NCBI GenBank assembly: GCA_934572535.1
Contig: CAKTLJ010000024.1
Span: 1-26,425, forward strand
Direction: 5' to 3'
Length of the DNA: 26,425 nt
Source: an uncultured Eubacteriales bacterium
GTDB taxonomy: Bacteria; Bacillota; Clostridia; Oscillospirales; Oscillospiraceae
A program made the position numbers and the translations under genes. Below are positions 6,781 to 15,211 of this stretch, one piece after another. Each line of letters begins with the position of its first letter. The stretch's first letter is position 1. Under the pieces are notes generated by a model. The model did no database searches. It was not told where the DNA came from and was given only the letters and a program-made list of their open reading frames with translations.

Positions 6781-7195
6781 AATGACAGGCCGCGCAGGAG
6801 AAGTCTGCCAGCGCGTCGCAGGCCAGGCCGTGCCGGTCGTAGTAGTCCTTCAGGGCGGACTTGACGGCCTCCTCGGCCAGCACGGAGCAGTGCAGCTTGT
6901 GGGCGGGCAGGCCGTCCAGCGCCTGGACCACGGCCTTGTTGGTCAGGCCCAGGACCTCGTCCAGGGGCTTGCCCTTGATCATCTCGGTCGCCATGGAGGA
7001 GGAGGCGATGGCCGAGCCGCAGCCGAAGGTCTCGAACTTCACGTCGGAGACCACGTTGCCGTCGATCTTGAGGTAAATTTTCATGATGTCGCCGCACTTG
7101 GCGTTGCCGACCTCGCCCACGCCGTCGGCGTTGTCGATGCAGCCCACGTTGCGGGGGTTGCGGAAATGGTCCATAACGGTCTCACTGTATAACAT
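6779..7195 (-). CDS. iscU: Iron-sulfur cluster assembly scaffold IscU/NifU-like
   Basis: IscU is the scaffold on which 2Fe-2S and 4Fe-4S clusters are built with sulfur from IscS. The 138-residue product starts MLYSETVMDHFRNPRNVG, the usual family opening. It has the three ligand cysteines at 34 (AKCGD), 59 (FGCGSAIASSS) and 103 (LHCSVLAEEA), plus the conserved Asp36. An extra Cys-rich tail, CAACH, ends the protein. The start at 7195 has AAGGAG (7205-7210) 9 bp upstream. It overlaps the end of iscS by 14 bp, implying translational coupling. No hscA, hscB or fdx follows, as is normal in Bacillota, where IscU-like scaffolds often work without the chaperone pair. Confidence 0.93.
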   Translation of the reverse strand: MLYSETVMDHFRNPRNVGCIDNADGVGEVGNAKCGDIMKIYLKIDGNVVSDVKFETFGCGSAIASSSMATEMIKGKPLDEVLGLTNKAVVQALDGLPAHKLHCSVLAEEAVKSALKDYYDRHGLACDALADFSCAACH

Positions 7196-8372
7196 AAGGC
7201 TTTTCTCCTTTCTCCATGGCCCGCCACAGGGGGGACATGGCACGCAGATAGTCTACTACCTTGGGGATCTCCGCCAGCATGTAGTCCACCTCCTCCGGGG
7301 TGTTCGCCTCGCTCAGGGACAGGCGGAGGGAGCCGTGGGCGACCTCGTGCGGTCTGCCGATGGCCAGCAGCACATGGCTGGGGTCCAGGGAGCCGGAGGT
7401 GCAGGCCGAGCCGGAGGAGGCGCAGATGCCCTTGTCGTCCAGCAGCAGCAGCAGGGACTCGCCCTCGATGCCCTCAAAGCAGAAGCTCACGTTCCCCGGC
7501 AGGCGCTGGGTGGGGTGGCCGTTCAGGGCGGAATGGGGGATGCCCGCCAGGCCCGCGATGAGCCGGTCCCGCAGGGCGGAGACCTTGGCGGCGTTCTCCT
7601 CCAGGTGGGCGCAGGCCTCCTCCAGGGCCGCCGCAAGGGCGACGATCCCGGCGATGTTCTCGGTGCCCGCCCGCTTTCTCCGCTCCTGCGCGCCGCCCTC
7701 GATGAGCGGGTGCAGCAGCAGGCCCTTGCGCGCGTAGAGCACGCCGACCCCCTTGGGGCCGTGGAACTTGTGGCCGGAGAGGGAGAGCAGGTCGATGCTC
7801 TGGGCCTTCACGTCGATGGCCAGGTGGCCTGCGGCCTGGACGGCGTCGGTGTGGAAGGGGACCTTCCGCGCCTTGCAGAGCGCCCCGATCTCCGCGATGG
7901 GCTGGACGGAGCCGATCTCGTTGTTGGCGTACATGACCGTCACCAGGCAGGTGTCCTCCCGGATGGCCCCGGCCACCTCCTCGGGGGAGAGGACCCCGTC
8001 CGCGTGGACGTCCAGAAGGGTCACCTCGAAGCCCTCCTTGGCCAGGGCCTGCAGGGTGTGCAGGACGGCGTGGTGCTCGAAGGCCGTGGAGACGATGTGG
8101 CGCTTGCCCTGCCGCGCCCCGCTGCGGGCGGCGGAGCGAATGGCCTGGTTGTCCGCCTCGCTGCCGCCGGAGGTGAAGTAAATTTCATCCGGGCGGGCGT
8201 TGAGACAGCGCGCCACCGTCCTTCTGGCCCGCTCCAGGGCCTCGTTGGCCTGCTGGCCGACGGTGTGCAGGGAGGATGGGTTTCCATAGTATTCTGTCAG
8301 ATAAGGGAGCATGGCGGCCACGGCGACGGGGCTCATCCGCGTGGTCGCGGCGTTGTCCGCGTAAATTCGCAT
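7182..8372 (-). CDS. iscS: Cysteine desulfurase IscS/NifS family
   Basis: The enzyme uses pyridoxal phosphate to take sulfur from cysteine as a persulfide, giving alanine. The 396-residue product has the full family length. PLP Lys202 is in LSGHKFHGPKG, His100 in AFEHHAVLH and the persulfide Cys324 in SSGSACTSG. The short loop around that Cys and the downstream iscU suggest the group I NifS/IscS type. The ATG at 8372 has AAGGAGG (8381-8387) 8 bp upstream. A GTG at 8381 would overlap that site, so it is rejected. Its promoter faces the metY-like gene across a shared regulatory region, fitting control by sulfur or cluster status. Confidence 0.94.
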   Translation of the reverse strand: MRIYADNAATTRMSPVAVAAMLPYLTEYYGNPSSLHTVGQQANEALERARRTVARCLNARPDEIYFTSGGSEADNQAIRSAARSGARQGKRHIVSTAFEHHAVLHTLQALAKEGFEVTLLDVHADGVLSPEEVAGAIREDTCLVTVMYANNEIGSVQPIAEIGALCKARKVPFHTDAVQAAGHLAIDVKAQSIDLLSLSGHKFHGPKGVGVLYARKGLLLHPLIEGGAQERRKRAGTENIAGIVALAAALEEACAHLEENAAKVSALRDRLIAGLAGIPHSALNGHPTQRLPGNVSFCFEGIEGESLLLLLDDKGICASSGSACTSGSLDPSHVLLAIGRPHEVAHGSLRLSLSEANTPEEVDYMLAEIPKVVDYLRAMSPLWRAMEKGEKPYVIQ

Positions 8373-8407
8373 CGGTTGCACCTCCTTGGGGTGGTTGGGA
8401 TATGCGC

Positions 8408-8433
8408 TTAATTCCTAGTGGTTTATTAGGTTA
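8408..8433. promoter_or_regulatory. Candidate Rrf2-type operator at the iscS transcription start
   Basis: TTAATTCCTAGTGGTTTATTAGG (about 8408-8430) lies just downstream of the iscS -10 box. Read on the minus strand it contains ACTAGGAATTA, resembling the GGAATTA core known for CymR-type Rrf2 sites. TAGGAA recurs at 8468-8473 and 8519-8524. The assignment is motif-based inference. Confidence 0.4.
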
Positions 8434-8438
8434 TCCAG

Positions 8439-8467
8439 AGGATAGCACATCCTCCCTACAAAGTCAA
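8439..8467 (-). promoter_or_regulatory. Promoter of the iscS-iscU operon
   Basis: On the minus strand TTGACT (8467-8462) and TATCCT (8444-8439) have a 17 bp spacer. The predicted start near 8432 leaves a 60-base leader before iscS. Confidence 0.8.
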
Positions 8468-8509
8468 TAGGAAATAACGGGATTTTTTGCTTTTTTTGAA
8501 AAATGCCTA

Positions 8510-8538
8510 TTGACATACTAGGAAAATGGGCGTATGCT
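8510..8538 (+). promoter_or_regulatory. Promoter of the metY-like gene with internal TAGGAA motif
   Basis: Consensus TTGACA (8510-8515) and TATGCT (8533-8538) have a 17 bp spacer. ACTAGGAA occupies 8517-8524, between the two boxes, where a bound repressor would block polymerase. Confidence 0.8.
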
Positions 8539-8572
8539 GTCACCAATCCGATATGAAAGGTAGGTAATTGGT

Positions 8573-8707
8573 ATGAGCGCCCTTCTGCAACCCCTGTTAC
8601 GGGCCAACTTCCGCTTCGGTCGAATGTGCCCCTGTCCCCGACCCGAAGGACCCCGACGCAACAGAAAGGAAGGACCCTACCATGGAAAACCGCAGCTACC
8701 GTTTTGA
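8573..8707 (+). CDS. Upstream ORF (44 codons) with Met-Cys-Pro-Cys, possible leader peptide
   Basis: This short frame begins 28 bp after the predicted transcript start, with AAGGTAGG about 8 bp before its ATG. It reads MSALLQPLLRANFRFGRMCP (1-20) then CPRPEGPRRNRKEG. It ends 26 bp inside the metY-like gene in another frame, and the metY ribosome site lies within it. The codons ATG TGC CCC TGT CCC form the loop of a hairpin with arms 8614-8622 and 8639-8648. A leader whose translation senses cysteine supply is plausible but inferred. It may also be a chance frame. Confidence 0.45.
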   Translation: MSALLQPLLRANFRFGRMCPCPRPEGPRRNRKEGPYHGKPQLPF

Positions 8708-9971
8708 GACCCTACAGCTCCACGTTGGGCAGGAGCAGCCCGACCCCGCCACCGGCGCGCGGGCCGTGCCCATCTACCAGACCGCGTCCTACGTCTTCCG
8801 CGACGCGGCCCACGCGGCGGCCCGCTTCGGCCTGGCCGACCCGGGCAACATCTACGGCCGCCTGACCAACTCCACCCAGGACGTGCTGGAGCGGCGCGTG
8901 GCCGCCTTGGAGGGCGGCGTGGCCGCCCTGGCCGTGGCCTCCGGCGCCGCCGCCATCACCTACGCCATCCAGGCCCTGGCCCAGAAGGGCGAGCACATCG
9001 TGGCCCAGAAGACCATCTACGGCGGCAGCTACAACCTGCTCGACCACACCCTGCCCCAGTACGGCATCGACACCACCTTCGTGGACGCGCACGACCTGGC
9101 CGCCGTGGAGGCCGCCATCCGGCCCAACACCAAGGCCGTCTACCTGGAGACCCTGGGCAACCCCAACGCCGACATCCCCGACATCGACGCCATCGCGGCC
9201 CTCGCCCACCGGCACGGCCTGCCCCTGGTCATCGACAACACCTTCGGCACCCCCTACCTCATCCGCCCCATCGAGCACGGGGCCGACGTGGTGGTCCACT
9301 CGGCCACCAAGTTCCTCGGCGGCCACGGCACCTCCCTGGGCGGCGTGATCGTGGACGCCGGGACCTTCGACTGGAGGGCCTCCGGCCGCTTCGGCCCCAT
9401 CGCGGACCCCAACCCCAGCTACCACGGCGTCTCCTTCGTGGACGCCGCCGGACCGGCCGCCTTCGTGACCTACATCCGGGCCATCCTCCTGCGGGACACC
9501 GGCGCGGCCCTCTCCCCCTTCAACGCCTTCCTCCTGCTCCAGGGCGTGGAGACCCTCTCCCTCCGCCTCGACCGCCACATCGAGAACACGAAGCGGGTCG
9601 TGGACTTCCTCGCCCGCCATCCCCTGGTCGAGCGGGTCAACCACCCCTCCCTGCCGGACCACCCCGACCACGCCCTCTACGCGCGCTACTTCCCCCGGGG
9701 CGGCGGGTCCATCTTCACCTTCGAGATCAAGGGCGGGCAGAAGCAGGCCCACGACTTCATCGACCACCTGACGCTCTTCTCCCTGCTGGCCAACGTGGCC
9801 GACGTGAAGAGCCTGGTCATCCACCCGGCCACGACCACCCACGCCCAGCTGACCGAGGCCGCCCTGGCCGAGCAGGGCATCCGGCCCAACACCATCCGCC
9901 TGTCCATCGGCACCGAGCACATCGACGACATCCTCGCCGACCTGGCCCAGGGCTTCGCCGCCCTGGCCTGA
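8682..9971 (+). CDS. metY: O-acetylhomoserine sulfhydrylase (aminocarboxypropyltransferase)
   Basis: This PLP enzyme of the Cys/Met metabolism family makes homocysteine from O-acetylhomoserine and sulfide (or methionine from methanethiol). The 429-residue length matches MetY rather than the roughly 380-residue MetB/MetC group. The PLP Lys210 is in SATKFLGGHG. YGRLTNST (58-65) and VIDNTFGTPYLIRPIEHGAD are typical MetY strings. The start at 8682 follows AAAGGAAGG (8665-8673). The gene is transcribed away from iscS; both draw on sulfur metabolism, so shared control fits. A close paralogue acting on another O-acylated substrate cannot be excluded. Confidence 0.92.
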   Translation: MENRSYRFETLQLHVGQEQPDPATGARAVPIYQTASYVFRDAAHAAARFGLADPGNIYGRLTNSTQDVLERRVAALEGGVAALAVASGAAAITYAIQALAQKGEHIVAQKTIYGGSYNLLDHTLPQYGIDTTFVDAHDLAAVEAAIRPNTKAVYLETLGNPNADIPDIDAIAALAHRHGLPLVIDNTFGTPYLIRPIEHGADVVVHSATKFLGGHGTSLGGVIVDAGTFDWRASGRFGPIADPNPSYHGVSFVDAAGPAAFVTYIRAILLRDTGAALSPFNAFLLLQGVETLSLRLDRHIENTKRVVDFLARHPLVERVNHPSLPDHPDHALYARYFPRGGGSIFTFEIKGGQKQAHDFIDHLTLFSLLANVADVKSLVIHPATTTHAQLTEAALAEQGIRPNTIRLSIGTEHIDDILADLAQGFAALA

Positions 9972-10014
9972 GGCAGGCGCAGGCAGCGCACCCAGCATCC
10001 TCTCTCCCATAGAA

Positions 10015-10053
10015 ATACCCCCCGGCGCAGCGCACGGCTGCACCGGGGGGTAT
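10015..10053. terminator. Hairpin between convergent metY and ABC-importer genes
   Basis: ATACCCCCCGG (10015-10025) pairs with CCGGGGGGTAT (10043-10053), and GCAGC with GCTGC inside. The T content after the stem is modest on either strand (TATTTCTAT on the minus strand). It most likely ends both convergent transcripts. Confidence 0.65.
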
Positions 10054-10065
10054 GCTTGTCGGGGG

Positions 10066-10803
<738 letters not shown>

Positions 10804-10807
10804 GGGG

Positions 10808-11755
10808 TTAGTCTCCTCTCTGCTCGCTGTCACCGGCGGTGTTCTGGCGGCGGGACTCCGCCCGCTGGCCCTGGCGCTTGGCCTCGTCGCGCTCCGCCTG
10901 GCGGCGCAGCTCCTCGCGGAGCATACTCTTCACGGCCTCGGGGTTGCGCTCGTCAAAGGGCGTGCCCCGGCCGGGGTGGTTGTAGTTGCCTGCCGTCATG
11001 GTCAGCGGGTCCACCTGGACCAGGTCGTAGCTGTCCGCGCCGTCCAGCTTCTTCTCCAGCAGCCGCAGGAGGACGGAGGCCACCAGGGTCATGCACAGGT
11101 AGCCCAGCATCTCGATGGCGGCGGAGGGGAAGTACATGTTGTTCACGCCCGTGATGTACCGGTGGAAGGCAAAGAACTCCGTGAAGCTGATGATGAACAT
11201 GATGGAGGTATCCTTGATGTTGATGATGAAGTTGTTGCCGATCTGGGGGATGATGTTGCGGAAGGCCTGGGGCAGGATGACGTAGGTCATGGTCTGCACG
11301 TGGGTCATGCCGATGGCCTTGGCGCCCTCGGTCTGGCCGGGGTCCACGGAGATGATGCCGCCCCGGACCGACTCGGCCATGTACGCGCCGGTGTTGACGG
11401 AGACGATGAGGATGGCGGCGGCCCAGATGTTTTCAAAGCGCATGGCGTTGCTGGTGAAGTAGGGCAGGCCGTAGTAGATGAACACGGCTTGCAGCACCAT
11501 GGGGGTGCCGCGGAAGACCTCCACGTAGATCCGCACGAGCACGCGGATGAGCTTGAGCACGAAGCGCTTGGGCAGGGGGTCGCTCTTGGTGTAGGGGATG
11601 GTGTTGAGGATGCCGCAGATCAGGCCGATGAAGCAGCCGATGATGGTGGACACCACGGCCAGGACAAGGGTGTTCCGGATGCCGCCCAGATAGGCCGGTC
11701 CATAGGCGGCCCAGAGCCGGGCCATGTCGTGCCCCAGCTTGATGACGAGGTCCAT
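10808..11755 (-). CDS. Amino-acid ABC importer permease with a long charged C-terminal extension
   Basis: The membrane subunit has a hydrophobic N-terminal part with about five helices in residues 20-235. The EAA loop contacting the ATPase is [20 protein letters not shown] (143-162). [10 protein letters not shown] (80-89) is typical of the His/Glu/Gln/Lys permease group. Residues 238-315 are unusual: about 78 hydrophilic residues, ending in an Arg/Glu/Gln-rich helix ([15 protein letters not shown]) on the likely cytoplasmic side. Most family members end near residue 220-240. The ATG 11755 follows AAAGGAG. It lies 98 bp after the binding-protein stop, with a stable hairpin between. Confidence 0.9.
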   Translation of the reverse strand: MDLVIKLGHDMARLWAAYGPAYLGGIRNTLVLAVVSTIIGCFIGLICGILNTIPYTKSDPLPKRFVLKLIRVLVRIYVEVFRGTPMVLQAVFIYYGLPYFTSNAMRFENIWAAAILIVSVNTGAYMAESVRGGIISVDPGQTEGAKAIGMTHVQTMTYVILPQAFRNIIPQIGNNFIINIKDTSIMFIISFTEFFAFHRYITGVNNMYFPSAAIEMLGYLCMTLVASVLLRLLEKKLDGADSYDLVQVDPLTMTAGNYNHPGRGTPFDERNPEAVKSMLREELRRQAERDEAKRQGQRAESRRQNTAGDSEQRGD

Positions 11756-11790
11756 GGAGGCGCTCTCCTTTCCGTTCGTAAGACACCGCG

Positions 11791-11818
11791 CCCTCCGGCC
11801 CAGGGGCGGGCCGGAGGG
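11791..11818. other. Intercistronic hairpin between binding protein and permease
   Basis: CCCTCCGGCCC (11791-11801) pairs perfectly with GGGCCGGAGGG (11808-11818) around a six-base loop. There is no T-run after it on the minus strand. Such stems after binding-protein genes commonly protect the upstream mRNA and favour excess binding protein; that role is inferred. Confidence 0.6.
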
Positions 11819-11853
11819 GCTGGTCTGTCATGGTTGATTTCTTGGTCCGCGGC

Positions 11854-12798
11854 TCAGATCGCGGGCTGGATGGCGATGGCCTGGTCCATGAGGGCGTTGA
11901 ACTGCTCCTCGTTCAGGGCGGAGAGGACCTTGTCGATGGCGTCCTTCAGCTCGGTGTTGCCCTTGAGCAGGGAGATGCCGATGTTGACGTTCTCCGCGCG
12001 CTCCTCCTCAGAGGCGAACTGGAAGTCGCCGTCGGTCCCGGCGAAGTTCAGGATGACCAGGTTGTCGTTCTTGGCCAGCGCGCCCATGGCGGTGGGCATG
12101 TCGGTGCAGACGAAGTCCACGGTGCCGGTCTCCAGCTGCATGAGCATGGCGGGGGCGGTGTCGGCGGGGGCGATGATGTCGGCCTTGTCGATCTGGGGCA
12201 GGCAGGTCTTATACCAGATGGTGCCGGACTGGGCGGTGCAGGTGCCGCCCGCCAGGTCGGCGATGGACTTGGCGTTGGCAAACTCGCTGTCCTTGGTGGT
12301 CACGCAGACGATGGTGGCGTAGTAGTAGGGACCGGCCATCTCGACCTCGGCCATGCGCTCAGCGGTCATGGACTGACCGGCGATGTTCACGTCCATGGTC
12401 TTGGACTGCACGGCGGGGGTCAGGGAGTCCCAGGCGGAGGAGACGATCTGAAGCTCCCAGCCGTAGGCCTCGCAGATGCGCTTGGCGATGATGACGTCGT
12501 AGCCGTTGGCGTAGGAGCCGGGCACGTTGGAGATGGGCACGGCGCCGTTGGAGTCGTCCATCTGGGTCCAGTTGTAGGGGGCGTAGGTGCACTCCATGCC
12601 GACGGTCAGCACGCCGTCCTCCACGCCGGGGATCGCGCTGGTGTCCACCCCGGTCAGGTCCTCAACAGGGGGGATCTCCACGGTCGCGGCGTCGGGCTTG
12701 TCGGTGTCGGTGGCGCCGCCGGTCCCGGCGTCGCCGCCGCAGGCACACAGGCCCAGGGAGAGGGCCAGCGCCAGGGTCAGGGCAAGAATCTTTTTCAT
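11854..12798 (-). CDS. Amino-acid ABC importer, substrate-binding lipoprotein (probable lysine)
   Basis: The 314-residue product has a lipoprotein signal with lipobox LCAC (17-20, Cys20 lipidated) and a short Gly/Thr/Asp linker. The solute-binding family 3 domain begins at about 62 with GVLTVGMECTYAPYNW, followed by NGYDVIIAKRI and the hinge GGTCTAQSGTIW. It captures the substrate outside the membrane for the adjacent permease and ATPase. ATG 12798 is preceded by AGAGGAAA. The longer frame to 12924 runs through the riboswitch terminator and is not coding. The upstream L-box riboswitch is the best evidence for lysine as substrate. Confidence 0.92.
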   Translation of the reverse strand: MKKILALTLALALSLGLCACGGDAGTGGATDTDKPDAATVEIPPVEDLTGVDTSAIPGVEDGVLTVGMECTYAPYNWTQMDDSNGAVPISNVPGSYANGYDVIIAKRICEAYGWELQIVSSAWDSLTPAVQSKTMDVNIAGQSMTAERMAEVEMAGPYYYATIVCVTTKDSEFANAKSIADLAGGTCTAQSGTIWYKTCLPQIDKADIIAPADTAPAMLMQLETGTVDFVCTDMPTAMGALAKNDNLVILNFAGTDGDFQFASEEERAENVNIGISLLKGNTELKDAIDKVLSALNEEQFNALMDQAIAIQPAI

Positions 12799-12837
12799 GG
12801 TAGGTTTCCTCTTTTCCTTTTTTAAATTTCGCGGGAT

Positions 12838-12871
12838 AACAAAAGAGCCACGAATCCCCAAACGCGGACTC
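12838..12871 (-). terminator. Riboswitch expression-platform terminator
   Basis: On the minus strand GAGTCCGCG and CGTGGCTC form a stem with one bulge around TTTGGGGATT, followed by TTTTGTT. It lies between the L-box aptamer and the binding-protein gene, as expected for a switch that stops transcription when lysine is high. Confidence 0.75.
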
Positions 12872-12905
12872 ATGGCAATCGCAGACACGGGGAGGACCCC
12901 CCGCG

Positions 12906-13077
12906 CACCATGATAGCGCTCCATTTGCGGGAAATGGCAGTCCGGCAGATGTTCTCTGACGGCCCAGGCGTCCGGCGGGCAGGCACCCGGCTGGCTCCTT
13001 CGGCGGCGTCCCCTTTCCCTTCCCGGTCGTCCTGCCGGGTGCGGAAGGTACTGATGAACGCCGCGCCTCTATCATTG
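12906..13077 (-). ncRNA. Lysine riboswitch (L-box) aptamer
   Basis: On the minus strand the leader begins AUGAUAGAGGCGCG and then UUCAUCAGUA, near the classic AGAGGUGCG and UUCAAGAGUA of the L-box. GAAAGGGGACG (CGTCCCCTTT at 13007-13016 on plus) and GCCGAAGG (13004-12997) match the conserved core GAAAGGGGAGCG...GCCGAAG. GCCGUCAGAG and UGGAGCGCUAUC match the 3' half. P1 closes by perfect pairing of 13075-13069 with 12916-12910. The promoter start coincides with the 5' side of P1. This is a known family recognised by eye. Confidence 0.92.
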
Positions 13078-13083
13078 TCCCCC

Positions 13084-13112
13084 ATTATACGAGGGGATGG
13101 GGGCGTTGTCAA
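13084..13112 (-). promoter_or_regulatory. Consensus promoter of the lysine-riboswitch operon
   Basis: On the minus strand TTGACA (13112-13107) and TATAAT (13089-13084) have a 17 bp spacer: a full consensus. The predicted start near 13077 is the first base of the aptamer. Confidence 0.92.
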
Positions 13113-13148
13113 GGCGGGAACGGGCGGAAAGCGGGAATTTTTGCGCAG

Positions 13149-13181
13149 CGCCCGCCCCGCGCCCTGCGGGGCAGGCGTTTT
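13149..13181. terminator. GC-rich hairpin after the flavoenzyme gene
   Basis: CGCCCGCCCCGC (13149-13160) pairs with GCGGGGCAGGCG (13166-13177) with one mismatch. The T-run is on the plus strand (13178-13181), so on the coding strand it is only a stem without a U-tract. It probably marks the 3' end of the flavoenzyme transcript. Confidence 0.45.
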
Positions 13182-13188
13182 GTCCGGC

Positions 13189-15171
13189 TCAGAGGCTCCG
13201 TCCCACGGTGTATCCGGCGGCCACGGCGGTCATGACGCTGCCCACCTTGACCCCGTCGCCCGCGGCGTAGACCTCCACGCCGCGGCCCCGCAGGGCCTCG
13301 CTCAGGTCGGCCCGGGGCGCGAAGCCCACGGCCAGCACCACCGTGTCGGCGGCGAGCGCCTCCTCCCCGTCGGGGGTGGAGAGGACCACGCCGGTCTCCG
13401 TGACGGCGGCCAGGCGGCAGCCGGTTTTCTGCCTCACCCTGCCCTCGTCGAGCAGGTCGCGGAGCATCTGCTCGTTGCTCTCCGGGACGGGAAGGCCCGC
13501 AGAGAGCAGGTCGGGCAGGGCCTCCACCACGGTCACGGCCTTGCCCGCCCGGGCATAGCCCACGGCGGTCTCGCAGCCGACCAGGCCCCCGCCGATGACC
13601 ACGACGCGCTCGCCCACGGCGGGCTCTTCGGTCAGGGCGCGCACGCAGTCCACCACCTTCGGGCTGTCCACGCCGGGCACGCGGGGGACCACAGGCTCTG
13701 CCCCCAGGGCCAGGACCACCGCGTCGGGCTTGCGGGCCAGGATGGCCTCGGCGTCCAGGCAGGTCCCCGTCTCCACGGCCACGCCCAGCCGGGCCAGCTG
13801 CCGCTGGTACCAGGCGTTCAGCTCCCGCAGGTCGGCCTTGAAGTCATGCGCTCCGGCAGGCAGGAGGCTGCCGCCCAGCCGGGGCGCTGCCTCGCAGAGG
13901 GTCACGGAATGTCCGCGTATGGCGGACACGCGGGCGGCCTCCATCCCGGCCACGCCGCCGCCGACCACCAGCACCCGCTTGCGCTGCGCGGCGGGGGTGA
14001 GGGCAAAGCTTGCCTCCCGCGCGGCCTCGGCGTTCACGGCGCAGCCCGCGCGGCGACCCAGCTTCAAGGCCCCGATGCAGCCCTGGTTGCAGCCGATGCA
14101 GGGGCGGATGTCCTCGGGACATCCCTGGGCGAGCTTCTGCGGCCAGGCCGGGTCGGCCAGGGAGGGGCGGCCCAGGACCACCGCGTCCAGCTTCCCGTCC
14201 CGCACGGCCTGGGCGGCCAGGTCGGGGTCGTTCATCCGCCCGCCGCAGAGGATGGGGATGCGCACCGCCGCCTTGGCCCGGGCGGCCAGGTCGATGACCC
14301 GCCCCTTCTCCATGTAGCAGGGCGGGGCGGCGTAGTAGAAGGAGTCATACTGGCCAAAGTCCACGCTGAGGCAGTCGTAGCCATAGGACTCCAGCGCTTT
14401 GCAGATGGCCAGGCCCTCCTCCAGGGTGCGCCCGGCCTCCTCCTCGCCGTGGAGGGAGGGGGTGTTGTAGCCCTTGATGTAGCTCTTGAGGGCCAGGCGC
14501 ATGGACACCACGAAGTCCGCGCCGCAGGCGGCCTTGACGCCGTCCAGGATCTCGCGGGCGCAGCGCAGGCGGTTCTCCAGAGCCCCGCCGTACTCGTCGT
14601 CGCGGTGGTTCATGAAGGTCAGGGCGAACTGGTCGAGCAGGTAGCCCCAGTGCATCGCGTGCACCTCGATGCCCGGAAAGCCGCAGCTTTGCAGGAAGGC
14701 GGCGGTGGCGACCATCTGGTCGATCTTCTGCCGGATCTGGTCCTTGGTCAGGGCCGGGGTGGTCAGGGCCGGGTCGTGGTAGTAGGGGATCTCCGACGGC
14801 CCGTAGCAGCCCACGGCGTTCCGTCCGTAGCCCATGGACACCTGGGGCAGCATCCTGGCGCCGTAGACGTCCAGCCGTTCCAGCAGCTCCACGGCGGAGC
14901 GGCGGAAGGTCTTGGGGGCCTTCATGGGCTGCTTGCTGTCCAGGGGGTGGACCGGGTCCACCAGCACGTCGGGGTGGAAGGCCCCGGTGAAGAGCAGGCC
15001 GAAGCCGCCCTTGGCCCGCGCCTCAAAGTAGGCCAGGCCGTCGGCGGAGAACTCGCCGAAGGGGCCGTGGAGGGAGGGCAGGGTCAGGGGACCCACGCAG
15101 AGGCGGTTCTTGATGGTCAGGCGCTTGCCCAGCCTGAGCGGCTGGAAGAGGGGGGAGTAGGGATAGGACAT
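13189..15171 (-). CDS. NADH:flavin oxidoreductase, enoate/2,4-dienoyl-CoA reductase type, 4Fe-4S
   Basis: The 660-residue product has the layout of the 2,4-dienoyl-CoA reductase group. An old-yellow-enzyme TIM barrel (about 5-345, FMN) comes first. A 4Fe-4S site follows with Cys358, 361, 365 and 377 (CIGCNQGC then RRAGC). FAD and NAD(P)H Rossmann domains carry GGGVAGMEAA (404-413) and a later GGGLVGCETA. The active-site stretch EVHAMHWGYLLDQF (169-182) and NHRDDEYGG (188-196) resembles enoate reductases but differs from the usual HGAHGYLL and NKRTDEYGG, so the substrate is unclear. It could reduce an alpha,beta-unsaturated acid or another conjugated compound in the anaerobic cytoplasm. The start has AGGAGG about 6 bp upstream and lies 40 bp after the dipeptidase stop. 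Confidence 0.88.
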   Translation of the reverse strand: MSYPYSPLFQPLRLGKRLTIKNRLCVGPLTLPSLHGPFGEFSADGLAYFEARAKGGFGLLFTGAFHPDVLVDPVHPLDSKQPMKAPKTFRRSAVELLERLDVYGARMLPQVSMGYGRNAVGCYGPSEIPYYHDPALTTPALTKDQIRQKIDQMVATAAFLQSCGFPGIEVHAMHWGYLLDQFALTFMNHRDDEYGGALENRLRCAREILDGVKAACGADFVVSMRLALKSYIKGYNTPSLHGEEEAGRTLEEGLAICKALESYGYDCLSVDFGQYDSFYYAAPPCYMEKGRVIDLAARAKAAVRIPILCGGRMNDPDLAAQAVRDGKLDAVVLGRPSLADPAWPQKLAQGCPEDIRPCIGCNQGCIGALKLGRRAGCAVNAEAAREASFALTPAAQRKRVLVVGGGVAGMEAARVSAIRGHSVTLCEAAPRLGGSLLPAGAHDFKADLRELNAWYQRQLARLGVAVETGTCLDAEAILARKPDAVVLALGAEPVVPRVPGVDSPKVVDCVRALTEEPAVGERVVVIGGGLVGCETAVGYARAGKAVTVVEALPDLLSAGLPVPESNEQMLRDLLDEGRVRQKTGCRLAAVTETGVVLSTPDGEEALAADTVVLAVGFAPRADLSEALRGRGVEVYAAGDGVKVGSVMTAVAAGYTVGRSL

Positions 15172-15211
15172 GGGGGTTCCTCCTGTTCGTCAGATTCGTG
15201 GTGTGGGCGCG

